64,000 nucleotides of DNA from Achromobacter veterisilvae (lineage in GTDB: Bacteria > Pseudomonadota > Gammaproteobacteria > Burkholderiales > Burkholderiaceae_B), in assembly GCF_900496975.1 (NCBI RefSeq), contig NZ_UFQC01000008.1, positions 1 through 64,000 on the forward strand, written 5' to 3'. This document shows positions 27,529-38,616 of this stretch, one piece after another. The position numbers were made by a program, and so were the translations under genes. Each line of letters starts with the position of its first letter. Position 1 is the stretch's first letter. The notes beneath the pieces are model-generated. The model did no database searches. It worked only from the letters and a program-made list of their open reading frames with translations, and was not told where the DNA came from.

Positions 27529-28257
27529 ATGAGCACCTACCAAGCCGTTGCCGTCACCCGCCTGTATCGCGTGATCGCCGACCAGATCGCCGGCCGGATC
27601 CGGGCGGGCGAATTCCCCCGCGGCGGCAGGCTGCCGTCCGAAAGGGAATTGGCCGAACGGCTCCAGGTCAGCCGCGCATCCATCCGCGAAGCCCTGATCG
27701 CGCTTGAAATCGAAGGCTATGTCGACGTGCGCGTGGGCACGGGCGTATTCGTCACCCGGGAAGGCGCCGGGTTTCCCTCGGCATTGGGCGCCCCCGGACG
27801 CGCCGCGACCGAGCACGACGACATCGGCCCGTTCGACCTGCTGGAGGCGCGCATGCTGATCGAACCCGAGTGCGCGGGCATGGCCGCGCAACAGGCCTCG
27901 CCGGCCCAGATCGCGGCCATCCGCGACGCCCATGAAGGCATGTCGCTGACCGATTCCCCCGGCCGGCACGACCGCGAATTCCACAACGCCATCGCCGCTG
28001 CCTGCGGCAATGCCGCGGTCGCGGCCGCGGTGGCCCGGCTGTGGGAACTGACGCAGGCGAGTTCGGTGTACAGCCGCATGCAGGATTACTTCGTCAACAC
28101 CAAGGTCTGGGCCGCGGCCGAGGCCGAGCATCAACGCATTCTGATCGCCATCCAGGCGCGCGATCCGATCCGCGCGCGCCACGCCATGCATGCGCATCTG
28201 CTCGGCATTCTGGCTCGCCTGCGGGAGGACTTCGGCGAGGACAACAGCCCCCGATAG
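27529..28257 (+). CDS. FadR-type GntR transcriptional regulator
   Basis: 242 aa from ATG 27529. N-terminal winged helix (IAGRIRAGEFPRGGRLPSER, ASIREALIALEIEGYVDVR) and C-terminal FCD domain with metal/ligand residues (DLLEARMLIEPE, HDREFHNAIAAACGN, EHQRILIAIQARD). FCD regulators usually sense carboxylic acids. It precedes a transporter/dehydratase operon on the same strand and likely controls it and itself through the TGGCCTGACCAC sites. Confidence 0.9.
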   Translation: MSTYQAVAVTRLYRVIADQIAGRIRAGEFPRGGRLPSERELAERLQVSRASIREALIALEIEGYVDVRVGTGVFVTREGAGFPSALGAPGRAATEHDDIGPFDLLEARMLIEPECAGMAAQQASPAQIAAIRDAHEGMSLTDSPGRHDREFHNAIAAACGNAAVAAAVARLWELTQASSVYSRMQDYFVNTKVWAAAEAEHQRILIAIQARDPIRARHAMHAHLLGILARLREDFGEDNSPR

Positions 28258-28505
28258 CGCCCGTTCCATCCCCACGAGGTTACCGCCATGCCGCAGCGCA
28301 TTCTCGATCGCGCCTCCCGCGCACCGCCGGTTTCGCCGCAATGGTGCGCGGCGCGTTGAAAAGCACCCAGACGAAGCATTGTTGTAGCGGCTCCACCCGC
28401 AGTACCCCTGAAAACGCAGGTGGCATGAGGTTTGCTTGCTGGCGCATGGCATCCGCCGCGCGCCGGCAGACACCTGTCACACCTTTTCCAGCCCGGAGGC
28501 TCGCA

Positions 28506-30080
28506 GTGAAATCGCAAAAATGGTTCTCCTTGAAGCTCGGCGCACTGGTCCTCGCGGCCGCGCTGCCCGCCACGCAGGCCCTGGCCCAGACCAAGGGCGG
28601 CACGCTGAACATGATCGTCCAGCCGGAGCCGCCCGTGATCGTCACGGCCATCAACCAGCAGGGCCCCACGCAATTCGTCGCGGGCAAGATCTACGAAAGC
28701 CTGCTGACCTACTCCACCGAACTGAAGCCGCAGCCCGGCCTCGCCAAGTCCTGGGAGGCCTCGCCGGACGGGCTGACCTACACCTTCCACCTGCAAGAGA
28801 ACGTCAAGTGGCATGACGGCAAGCCCTTCACCGCCGAGGACGTGGTGTTTTCGCTGGCGGACATGCTGCCCAAGACCCACGCCCGCGCGCGCGTGATCCT
28901 GAACAAGTTCGTGGATTCGGTGCAGGCGCCGGACGCGAAGACGGTCGTGGTCAAGCTGAAGTCGCCCTTCCCCGCCTTCATGCTGATGTTCGAGCCGGGC
29001 TTCGCCCCCATCATGCCCAAGCATCTCTACGCCGGCACCGACTACATGACCAACCCGGCCAACCAGAAGCCGGTCGGCACCGGCCCCTTCATGTTCAAGG
29101 AATGGAAGCGCGGCGAATACATCAAGCTGACCCGCAACCCCGACTACTGGAAACCGGGCAAGCCCTACCTCGACGAACTGGTGTTCAACGTCATTCCCGA
29201 CGCCGCCTCGCGCTCGGTGGCGTTCGAGCGCGGCAGCGTGGACGTGCTGCGCGGCGGCGACGTCGACAACGTCGACATCAAGCGCCTGCGCGCCCTGCCC
29301 AAGGTGGAATACACCACGGCCGGCTGGGAGATGTTCTCGCCCCAGGCCTACCTGATCTTCAACATGCGCAAGCCGCCCTTCGACAACCTGAAGGTGCGCC
29401 AGGCCGTCATGGCTGCGATCAACCGCAACCTGGTGGTCAACAACATCTTCTTCGGCCTGGGCAAGGTCTCCACCAGCCCCTTCGTCACCACCGAGATGTT
29501 CTACGACAAGAACATGCCGCCGCTGGCGTTCGACATGAAGAAGGCGCGCGCGCTGATCAAGGAATCCGGCATCAAGCCCGGGGACTACACGATCCGCCAA
29601 CTGAGCTTTCCCTATGGCTCCACCTGGGACCGGCTGGGCGAATACACCAAGCAGGCCCTGGAGCAACTGGGCTTCAAGGTAAACGTGGAGTCCACCGACG
29701 CGGGCGGCTGGGCCAGCCGCACCGGCAACTGGGACTTCGACATGACGACCACCTTCACCTACCAGTACGGCGACCCCGCGCTGGGCGTGCAGCGCCTCTA
29801 TATCTCGTCGAACATCGTCAAGGGCTCGCCCTTCGCCAACGTGCAGGGCTACAGCAACCCCGAGACCGACAAGCTCTGGGAGGCCGCCGCCTCGGAAGTG
29901 GATTCCGCCAAGCGCCAGGAGATCTACACCAAGCTGCAGACCACGCTGGTCGATGAAATCGCCAACGGCTTCCTGGTGGACATGGAGTTCCCGACGCTGT
30001 ATCGCGCCAACGTGAAAAACCTCGTCAAGACCGCCATCGGCCTGAACGAGACGTTCGACGACGTGTACATCGAGAAGTAA
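28506..30080 (+). CDS. ABC transporter solute-binding protein (DppA/OppA family)
   Basis: 524 aa from GTG 28506 with GGAGG upstream. Signal peptide LGALVLAAALPATQALAQ; the SBP family 5 fold shows YESLLTYSTELKPQPGLAKSW and KWHDGKPFTAEDVVFS. It is periplasmic and delivers a ligand to the permeases encoded downstream. Members of this family bind peptides but also sugars, sugar acids and opines; the cupin and dehydratase in the operon argue for a non-peptide ligand. A strong hairpin follows the stop. Confidence 0.9.
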   Translation: MKSQKWFSLKLGALVLAAALPATQALAQTKGGTLNMIVQPEPPVIVTAINQQGPTQFVAGKIYESLLTYSTELKPQPGLAKSWEASPDGLTYTFHLQENVKWHDGKPFTAEDVVFSLADMLPKTHARARVILNKFVDSVQAPDAKTVVVKLKSPFPAFMLMFEPGFAPIMPKHLYAGTDYMTNPANQKPVGTGPFMFKEWKRGEYIKLTRNPDYWKPGKPYLDELVFNVIPDAASRSVAFERGSVDVLRGGDVDNVDIKRLRALPKVEYTTAGWEMFSPQAYLIFNMRKPPFDNLKVRQAVMAAINRNLVVNNIFFGLGKVSTSPFVTTEMFYDKNMPPLAFDMKKARALIKESGIKPGDYTIRQLSFPYGSTWDRLGEYTKQALEQLGFKVNVESTDAGGWASRTGNWDFDMTTTFTYQYGDPALGVQRLYISSNIVKGSPFANVQGYSNPETDKLWEAAASEVDSAKRQEIYTKLQTTLVDEIANGFLVDMEFPTLYRANVKNLVKTAIGLNETFDDVYIEK

Positions 30081-30088
30081 GCGCCGAG

Positions 30089-30124
30089 GGGAGCGCCGCC
30101 GCGGGCAATCGCGGCGGCGCTCCC
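30089..30124. other. Intercistronic hairpin after the binding-protein gene
   Basis: 15-bp perfect stem GGGAGCGCCGCCGCG/CGCGGCGGCGCTCCC with a 6-nt loop and no T tract. It probably protects the binding-protein mRNA so that it exceeds the permease mRNA. Confidence 0.6.
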
Positions 30125-30171
30125 TGCGGCCGCGACGCAAGCACGGCGCCCGTCCACGGAGGAGCCCAAGC

Positions 30172-31179
30172 ATGAAATTCCTGTCTTTCCTCGTGTCCCG
30201 CGTCGGCAAGGCCCTGGTGGTCGTGCTGGGCGTGGTGATCATCAATTTCTTCCTGATCCGTCTGGCGCCGGGCGACCCCGCCGCCGTGCTGGCGGGCCAG
30301 GCCGGCGCGGGCGATGCCGCCTATGTCGAACAGTTGCGCGTGGCCTTCGGCCTGGACAAGCCCATCATGACCCAGTTGCTGCTGTACCTGAAGGGCGTGG
30401 TCCAACTGGACCTGGGCTTTTCGTACCGCAACCACGTGCCGGTGCTGGACCTCATCGTGGAACGCCTGCCGGCCACCTTCCTGCTGATGTCGTGCGCCTT
30501 CGTGTTCTCCATCGTGCTGGGCGTGTTCCTGGGCGTGGTGGCCGCCAAGGCCCGCTACCGCAACAAGCGCCGCTGGATCGACAGCTCGGTCATGACGGGC
30601 GCCCTGCTGCTCTACGCCACGCCGCTCTTCTGGCTGTCGCTGATGGGCATCCTGCTGTTTTCGGTGGTGCTGGGCTGGCTGCCGGCCTTCGGCATGGAGA
30701 CCGTCGGCGCCGGACTGTCCGGATGGGCCCGCGCCGGCGACATCGCGCAGCACCTCATCCTGCCGACGGTGACGCTGGGTTGTTTCTTCATGGCCGTGTA
30801 CGTGCGGCTGACCCGCGCCTCCATGCTGGAAGTGATCGGAATGGACTTCGTGAAGACGGCCCGCGCCAAGGGCGTGAGCCCCGGCCGCGTGATCCGCGCC
30901 CACGTCCTGCGCAACGCGCTGCTGCCGGTCATCACGTTCGCCGGCATCCAGTTGGGCCAGATGGCGGGCGGAGCGGTGCTGACCGAGACCGTCTTCGCCT
31001 GGCCCGGCATCGGCCGGCTGATGTTCGACGCGCTGCTCCAGCGCGACTACCAGTTGCTGCTGGGCATTTTCCTGGTCACGTCCATCATGGTCGTCGTATT
31101 CAATCTGGCGACCGACGTGCTGTACCGCCTCATCGATCCGCGCATCGCCGCGGGCGCGCAGCAAGGAGCCGCCGCATGA
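30172..31179 (+). CDS. ABC transporter permease (DppB type)
   Basis: 335 aa inner-membrane permease with about six transmembrane helices. N-terminal VLGVVIINFFLIRLAPGDPA and the EAA loop (TRASMLEVIGMDFVKTARAKGVSPG) are typical of DppB/OppB. GGAGG lies upstream of ATG 30172. The stop overlaps the next ATG (ATGA). Confidence 0.93.
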   Translation: MKFLSFLVSRVGKALVVVLGVVIINFFLIRLAPGDPAAVLAGQAGAGDAAYVEQLRVAFGLDKPIMTQLLLYLKGVVQLDLGFSYRNHVPVLDLIVERLPATFLLMSCAFVFSIVLGVFLGVVAAKARYRNKRRWIDSSVMTGALLLYATPLFWLSLMGILLFSVVLGWLPAFGMETVGAGLSGWARAGDIAQHLILPTVTLGCFFMAVYVRLTRASMLEVIGMDFVKTARAKGVSPGRVIRAHVLRNALLPVITFAGIQLGQMAGGAVLTETVFAWPGIGRLMFDALLQRDYQLLLGIFLVTSIMVVVFNLATDVLYRLIDPRIAAGAQQGAAA

Positions 31180-32015
31180 AGGCATTCGCCCGGCGCTATA
31201 TGCGCAATTACGGCGCGGTGGCCGGCCTGGCCATCATGCTGATCGTGGTCATCGTGGCCCTGGCCGCTCCGCTGCTGTACGAAGAGTCGCCGTGGATGAT
31301 GGTGGCCGATCCGCTGATCCCGCCCTTCACCAATGCCGACTATCCCTTCGGGACCGACATGCTGGGGCGCGACATCACCGCCGGCCTGGTGTGGGGCGCC
31401 CGCGTATCGCTGATGGTGGGCCTGCTGTCGACCGCCGTGGCCCTGGTCTTCGGCATTCTGGTGGGCGCGGTGGCGGGCTACTGCGGCGGGCGGGCGGACG
31501 ACGCGCTGATGCGCTTCACCGAATTCTTCCAGACCATTCCGCAACTGGCCATGGCCGTCGTGCTGGTGGCCATCCTGAGCCCTTCCATCTATTCCATCAT
31601 GGGCGCCATCGCGGTCGTATCGTGGCCGCCCGCGGCGCGCCTGGTGCGGTCGGAATTCATGACGCTCAAGCAGCGCGAATTCGTGCAGGCGGCCATCGTG
31701 ATCGGGCAGACACCGGCCCGCATCGTGGGCACCCAGATCCTGCCGAACGCCATGTCGCCCATCATCGTGTCGGCCTCCTTCATGGTGGCGACCGCCATCC
31801 TGACGGAATCCGCCCTGTCCTTCCTGGGCCTGGGCGACCGCAACCTGATGAGCTGGGGCTTCATGATCGGCGCGGCGCGCACCATGATCCGCGAGGCCTG
31901 GTGGATGAGCGTCTGGCCCGGCGTGGCCATCCTGCTGACTGTGCTGGCCATCAACCTGATCGGCGAGGGCCTGAACGACGCGCTCAACCCCCAACTGCGC
32001 AAGCGCGGCGACTAG
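31176..32015 (+). CDS. ABC transporter permease (DppC type)
   Basis: 279 aa inner-membrane permease: N-terminal helix LAIMLIVVIVALAAPLLYE, FGTDMLGRDITAGLVWGARVS (DppC/OppC signature) and EAA loop KQREFVQAAIVIGQTPARI. Pairs with the DppB-type permease; the 4-bp ATGA overlap couples their translation. Confidence 0.93.
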   Translation: MKAFARRYMRNYGAVAGLAIMLIVVIVALAAPLLYEESPWMMVADPLIPPFTNADYPFGTDMLGRDITAGLVWGARVSLMVGLLSTAVALVFGILVGAVAGYCGGRADDALMRFTEFFQTIPQLAMAVVLVAILSPSIYSIMGAIAVVSWPPAARLVRSEFMTLKQREFVQAAIVIGQTPARIVGTQILPNAMSPIIVSASFMVATAILTESALSFLGLGDRNLMSWGFMIGAARTMIREAWWMSVWPGVAILLTVLAINLIGEGLNDALNPQLRKRGD

Positions 32016-32024
32016 GAGGACGAC

Positions 32025-33656
<1,632 letters not shown>

Positions 33657-33696
33657 GCCGATTTTCCGCTCTCGTCACCCACCAGGAGATACACCG

Positions 33697-33987
33697 ATGC
33701 AACGCCCCGCCGCCATACCGACCGTGCAGATCGACAATGAGCAGGTCACCGTCACCGAATGGCGCTTCCCGCCCGGCGGAGAGACGGGATGGCACCGCCA
33801 CGGCATGAATTACGTCGTCGTCCCGCAGACCACCGGGCCGCTGCTGCTGGAAACGCCCAACGGCCAGGTCACCAGCCAGCTCACCACCGGCGTGGCCTAT
33901 TACCGCCCCGTGGGCGTGGAGCACAATGTCATCAACCCCGGCGACACCGAATTCGTGTTCGTCGAGATCGAACTCAAGCGCGCATAG
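33697..33987 (+). CDS. Small cupin-domain protein
   Basis: 96 aa single-domain cupin: GGETGWHRHGMNYVVV holds the metal-binding His pair of motif 1 and RPVGVEHNVINPGDTE motif 2. AGGAG is 8 bases upstream of ATG. Small cupins in catabolic operons often bind or isomerise small acids or sugars; no specific reaction can be assigned. Confidence 0.85.
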   Translation: MQRPAAIPTVQIDNEQVTVTEWRFPPGGETGWHRHGMNYVVVPQTTGPLLLETPNGQVTSQLTTGVAYYRPVGVEHNVINPGDTEFVFVEIELKRA

Positions 33988-34032
33988 CGAAAGCGGCCGG
34001 GCCGCCGAGCGACGGGCGCATGCGAGGTTCCC

Positions 34033-35814
34033 ATGTCACAGACTTCCCGCAAACTGCGCAGCCAGAAATGGTTCGACGACCCGACGCACGCCGACATGAC
34101 CGCCATCTATGTCGAGCGCTATCTCAACTATGGCCTGACGCGGCAGGAACTGCAGTCGGGACGGCCCATCGTCGGCATCGCCCAGACGGGCAGCGACCTT
34201 GTGCCCTGTAACCGCCATCACCTGGCGCTGGCCGAACGCGTCAGGGACGGCATCCGGGACGCAGGCGGCATTCCGATGGAATTCCCCGTGCATCCGCTGG
34301 CCGAGCAGGGCCGCCGGCCCACCGCCGCGCTGGACCGCAACCTGGCCTATCTGGGCCTGGTCGAAATCCTGCACGGCTATCCGCTGGACGGCGTGGTGCT
34401 GACCACGGGCTGCGACAAGACCACGCCCGCCTGTCTCATGGCCGCGGCCACCGTCGACATTCCCGCCATCGTGCTCTCGGGCGGGCCGATGCTCGACGGC
34501 TGGCACGACGGCCAGCGCGTGGGCTCCGGCACAGTCATCTGGCATGCCCGCAACCTGATGGCCGCCGGCAAGCTGGACTACGAAGGCTTCATGACCCTGG
34601 CCACCGCGTCGTCCCCGTCGATCGGGCACTGCAACACCATGGGCACCGCGCTGTCGATGAATTCGCTGGCCGAGGCGCTGGGCATGTCGCTGCCCACCTG
34701 CGCCAGCATTCCGGCCCCCTACCGGGAACGCGGCCAGATGGCCTACGCCACCGGCATGCGCATCTGCGACATGGTGCGCGCGGACCTGCGGCCCAGCCAT
34801 ATCCTGACGCGGCGGGCGTTCGAGAACGCCATCGTGGTGGCGTCCGCGCTGGGCGCCTCCAGCAACTGCCCGCCCCATCTCATCGCCATCGCGCGGCATA
34901 TGGGGGTCGACCTGAGCCTGGCCGACTGGCAGCGGCTGGGCGAAGACGTGCCGCTGCTGGTCAACTGCGTGCCCGCGGGCGAATACCTGGGCGAAGGCTT
35001 CCACCGCGCCGGCGGCGTGCCCGCCGTGCTTCATGAACTGGCCGCCGCCGGCCGCCTCCATGTCGACTGCCCCACCGTGTCCGGCAGGACCATCGGCGAC
35101 ATCGCCGCCGAAGCCCGGACCCGCGACGCCGACGTCATCCGCGGCTGCGACGCGCCGCTGAAACACCGCGCGGGATTCATCGTCCTGTCGGGCAATTTCT
35201 TCGACAGCGCGATCATCAAAATGTCGGTCGTGGGCGACGCCTTTCGCCGCGCCTACCTGTCCGAACCCGGTTCGGAAAACGCCTTCGAGGCGCGCGCCAT
35301 CGTGTTCGAAGGCCCCGAGGACTACCACGCGCGCATCGAGGATCCGGCGCTCAACATCGACGAACACTGCATCCTGGTCATCCGCGGCGCCGGCGACGTC
35401 GGCTATCCGGGCAGCGCGGAAGTGGTGAACATGGCCCCGCCCTCGCACCTGCTCAAGCGCGGCATCGATTCATTGCCCTGCATGGGCGACGGCCGCCAGA
35501 GCGGCACCTCGGCCAGCCCCTCCATCCTGAACATGTCGCCGGAAGCCGCGGTGGGCGGCGGCCTGGCGCTGCTGCGAACCGGCGACCGCATCCGCGTCGA
35601 CCTGAACCAGCGCACGGTCACCGCGCTGGTGGACGAAACGGAAATGGAGCGGCGCAGGCAGGAACCCGGCTATCGGGCGCCCGAATCGCAGACGCCCTGG
35701 CAGGAGTTGTACCGCCAGTTGGTGGGCCAGCTTTCGACCGGCGGCTGCCTGGAACCCGCCACCCTGTACCTGAAGGTCGTGGAAACGCGCGGCGACCCCA
35801 GGCATTCGCATTGA
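34033..35814 (+). CDS. IlvD/Edd-family dehydratase, probably for a sugar acid
   Basis: 593 aa. Iron-sulfur Cys residues appear in DLVPCNRHH (~56), TTGCDKTTPACLM (~127) and PSIGHCNTMG (~199); the C-terminal PCMGDGRQSGTSASPSILN is characteristic. Length and sequence resemble the arabinonate/xylonate dehydratase branch more than branched-chain IlvD. It would convert an aldonate to a 2-keto-3-deoxy acid. Last gene of the FadR-controlled transporter operon. The exact substrate is inference. Confidence 0.85.
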   Translation: MSQTSRKLRSQKWFDDPTHADMTAIYVERYLNYGLTRQELQSGRPIVGIAQTGSDLVPCNRHHLALAERVRDGIRDAGGIPMEFPVHPLAEQGRRPTAALDRNLAYLGLVEILHGYPLDGVVLTTGCDKTTPACLMAAATVDIPAIVLSGGPMLDGWHDGQRVGSGTVIWHARNLMAAGKLDYEGFMTLATASSPSIGHCNTMGTALSMNSLAEALGMSLPTCASIPAPYRERGQMAYATGMRICDMVRADLRPSHILTRRAFENAIVVASALGASSNCPPHLIAIARHMGVDLSLADWQRLGEDVPLLVNCVPAGEYLGEGFHRAGGVPAVLHELAAAGRLHVDCPTVSGRTIGDIAAEARTRDADVIRGCDAPLKHRAGFIVLSGNFFDSAIIKMSVVGDAFRRAYLSEPGSENAFEARAIVFEGPEDYHARIEDPALNIDEHCILVIRGAGDVGYPGSAEVVNMAPPSHLLKRGIDSLPCMGDGRQSGTSASPSILNMSPEAAVGGGLALLRTGDRIRVDLNQRTVTALVDETEMERRRQEPGYRAPESQTPWQELYRQLVGQLSTGGCLEPATLYLKVVETRGDPRHSH

Positions 35815-35838
35815 AGGCGGCGGGCCAGGCGCTGGCGC

Positions 35839-36234
35839 CTAGCCGCCGGGAGGCTCGCCGCCCGGACCGGGCTCGCGCGGCGACGGCCGGGTGACGACAT
35901 AGGCGGCGCTGGCCACGAAGAAAATGGCGACGGCGGCGGCAAGCCGCCACGAGGGATGCGCGCCCCACCAGAAGAGGACATATCCGACCGCCATTCCCAG
36001 GCAGGCATAGGTCTTGCCCTTGCGCGACACGGCCCCCTGGTCCCGCCAGGCGCGCAGCGCGGGGCCATAGGTCGGGCTCTCCAGCAGCCATTTTTCCAGC
36101 CTGGGCGAAGACCGCGAAAAGCAGGCGACCGCCAGGATCAGGAAAATCGTCGTGGGCATGACCGGCAGGAAGGCGCCGATGACGCCCAACGCCAGCATCA
36201 GGCAACCCAGGCAGAGCCACAGAACTCTCATCAT
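35839..36234 (-). CDS. DUF454 (YbaN-like) inner-membrane protein
   Basis: 131 aa with an N-terminal helix pair (LWLCLGCLMLALGVIGAFLPVMPTT, with the family PVMPTTIFLILA) and two further helices. Matches the YbaN/DUF454 family of small inner-membrane proteins of unknown role. Convergent with the dehydratase gene, 24 bp apart. A Met one codon in is an equal start choice. Confidence 0.85.
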   Translation of the reverse strand: MMRVLWLCLGCLMLALGVIGAFLPVMPTTIFLILAVACFSRSSPRLEKWLLESPTYGPALRAWRDQGAVSRKGKTYACLGMAVGYVLFWWGAHPSWRLAAAVAIFFVASAAYVVTRPSPREPGPGGEPPGG

Positions 36235-36261
36235 GATCGGCGACGGGATATCGCGCGCCCC

Positions 36262-36978
36262 TCAGGGCTGCGCGGGCTCCGGCATTCTGACGCGCAGCAT
36301 TTCCACGAATCCCGGGCTGGGCCTGCCGCCCGCCGCGCGCGCCTTGAAGACCATGGACCAGGCGTCGGCGTACTGGCCCCGCCGGTAGAAAGCGGTGGCC
36401 CATGACGCGTAGAGATAGCCTTTGTCCGGCTCCACCTTCTCGCCCTTGCGGTACAGCGCGTCCGAGCGCAAGGTCGCCGCCACGCGCGCTTCGGGCGGCA
36501 AGGTCCTGTCCTCGGCGGCGCACCTTGCGGCGATCCGTCCCGCGTCCGCGTACATGCCCTGGAACGACGGCGGATCCATGCCGAGCGCCCGGTCCATCAT
36601 GTTCATGGCCTCGCAGAACCTGCCCTGGTCATGCAGCACCGCGGCAAAGCCGGTGTATACCTCGGGATTCTTCGAATTCAGCAGCCATGCCTGGTTGAAC
36701 CGGCGCATGGCCATGCCCGGCTGGTCCGCCTGGTAAAAGCGGTATCCCTGCTCCACCCAGGCCCGGGACGCGCCCGCGCGGGATCCGTAGGCTTGCGTCG
36801 CCTCGGCGATCAGCTTGTCGTCGGCCGCCCTCAAGTCGGCGGCCGCGGAGCGGTCCGCTCCGCCGTACATCGGCGCCTCGTCGATCCCGGCCTTGGGCGC
36901 GGCCGGCCCCGTGCCCGCCGCGCAGCCGGCCAGCCACAGGGCGGGTAGGAAAAGCAGGGACCTGGCGGTCTGGCGCAT
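36262..36978 (-). CDS. TPR-like lipoprotein
   Basis: 238 aa from MRQTARSLLFLPALWLAGC: a lipoprotein signal with lipobox LAGC. The mature part has TPR-like helical pairs (WVEQGYRFYQADQPGMAMRRFNQAWLLN; EVYTGFAAVLHDQGRFCEAMNMMDRAL). Probably anchored in the outer membrane as a scaffold; no partner is evident. Lies 27 bp before the DUF454 gene, same strand. Confidence 0.75.
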   Translation of the reverse strand: MRQTARSLLFLPALWLAGCAAGTGPAAPKAGIDEAPMYGGADRSAAADLRAADDKLIAEATQAYGSRAGASRAWVEQGYRFYQADQPGMAMRRFNQAWLLNSKNPEVYTGFAAVLHDQGRFCEAMNMMDRALGMDPPSFQGMYADAGRIAARCAAEDRTLPPEARVAATLRSDALYRKGEKVEPDKGYLYASWATAFYRRGQYADAWSMVFKARAAGGRPSPGFVEMLRVRMPEPAQP

Positions 36979-37210
36979 GGACGGCGAATCCGAGTCTGAA
37001 GGAACACCGCAATATACCGTAGCGGGCGGCCCCGGCCCGTTGCCGAGCGCCCCGCGGGCATCGCCGCGCATGCGCGATCCCGGCCGATGGACCCGCCATC
37101 ATGAACGGCGGATGAATGACCTCTTCAGACTGAGTTCATGACGGAACTTCCAGAATAGTCCGCGAAGTCCGGCAGGCTGCCGGCACAGCGAACCTCATAG
37201 GAAGACCATC

Positions 37211-38593
37211 ATGCGTATCAAAATGGCGATGGGTATCTGGCTGCTGGGCATTACCCTGGCATGGCTGGCCGTTGCGCCCCTCGATCCAGGCGTGCTGCCT
37301 CTTGTCGACCCGCAGGGCGCCGCGGCGGGCGGATGGCTGTTGCGCCGGCATGTTCTGTACCTCTCGGGGCTTTGGAGCATTGGCCTGATGAGCCTGACGA
37401 TGCTCCTGGCGCTGCGCCTGCCTTGGCTGGAGCGTCCGCTGGGCGGGATGGACCAGGTCTATCGCCTGCACAAGTGGGCTGGCGTCGGCGCGGCGCTCAC
37501 CGCCCTCCTGCATTGGGGCGCCAAGGAGTCCAGCGGCTGGATCAAGGCGCTGTGGGGAACCGTCGGCAGGCCCGGCCGCGATGCCGTACTGCCCGGGCTT
37601 GCCGGCTTCCGGGACGCGGCCAAGGATCTGGGCGAATGGGCCTTTTACCTGCTCCTGGCCATGGTGGCCATTGCGCTGTTGACCCGGCTGCTGTCCTACA
37701 AGCCCTGGCGCTTCCTGCACCGCGCCATGCCGCTGCTGTTCCTGGCGCTGGCGTTTCATACGGTGGCGCTGATGCCCATGGGCTTCTGGGCCTTGCCGCT
37801 GGGCGCGCTCATGGGCGCCTTGCTGGCGCTGGGCAGCGCAGCGGCCTTGTGGTCGCTGGCGGGATGGGTCGGCCGGGCGCGCCGCCACGCCGGCCGCATC
37901 CATGCCGTGCACGTGCTGGGCGATGGCCCACAGGCGCCGGTCGAGGTGATCTGCGCCTTGCCGGCCAGTTGGCCGGGGCATCGCCCCGGGCAGTTCGCGT
38001 TCGTGCGCTTCCACCGCGGCGAAGGCGCGCATCCCTTTACCATCGCCAGCGCGCCGGGCAGCCTGGGCACGGACGAACGAGGCGAGCCTTTGCTCCGCCT
38101 GGTCATCAAACCGCTGGGAGACTACACCCGCAGCTTGGGCCAGCGGCTGCGGGCGGGTCAGCAGGTGGATATCGAAGGCCCCTACGGCCGCTTCGACGGC
38201 CAGGGCGGCCACGGCCGCCGACAGGTATGGGTGGCGGGAGGCGTGGGGGTAACGCCGTTCCTCTCGCTGCTCGAATCACGCCAGCCCGGCGCCCAGCCCC
38301 CGCGCATGCGCCAGCAGCCCGCGCACATGCACTACTGCACCCGCGACGCCGCCGCCGATCCCTTGTTGCCACGCTTGCACCAGCTCTGCGAACGCGCCCG
38401 GCCGCCGGTGACGCTCACGGTGCACAGCGACGCGCAGAGCCAGCGCCTGACGCCCCAGGCATTGGAGGCGGGCATGGCCGGACCGCTGGACATCTGGTTC
38501 TGCGGCCCCCAGGGCCTGGGCGACGCGCTGCATGCCCATTCCGGCGGACTGCGCTCCTGGCGGCTGCATCGGGAATCGTTCGCGATGCGCTGA
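37211..38593 (+). CDS. Ferric-reductase-like transmembrane flavoprotein
   Basis: 460 aa. N-terminal ferric-reductase-type membrane domain (about six helices to ~230) with His candidates for heme ligation in YRLHKWAG, LLHWGAK, FLHRAMPLL and AFHTVAL; then an FAD-binding domain (RPGQFAFVRF, HPFTIASAPG) and an NAD(P)-binding domain (VAGGVGVTPFLSLLE, IWFCGPQGLGDAL). It would pass electrons from cytoplasmic NAD(P)H across the inner membrane, to ferric iron or another acceptor. AGGAAG precedes ATG 37211. Confidence 0.88.
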   Translation: MRIKMAMGIWLLGITLAWLAVAPLDPGVLPLVDPQGAAAGGWLLRRHVLYLSGLWSIGLMSLTMLLALRLPWLERPLGGMDQVYRLHKWAGVGAALTALLHWGAKESSGWIKALWGTVGRPGRDAVLPGLAGFRDAAKDLGEWAFYLLLAMVAIALLTRLLSYKPWRFLHRAMPLLFLALAFHTVALMPMGFWALPLGALMGALLALGSAAALWSLAGWVGRARRHAGRIHAVHVLGDGPQAPVEVICALPASWPGHRPGQFAFVRFHRGEGAHPFTIASAPGSLGTDERGEPLLRLVIKPLGDYTRSLGQRLRAGQQVDIEGPYGRFDGQGGHGRRQVWVAGGVGVTPFLSLLESRQPGAQPPRMRQQPAHMHYCTRDAAADPLLPRLHQLCERARPPVTLTVHSDAQSQRLTPQALEAGMAGPLDIWFCGPQGLGDALHAHSGGLRSWRLHRESFAMR

Positions 38594-38616
38594 ACCGGAG
38601 CGGCGGCTGCCGCCGC

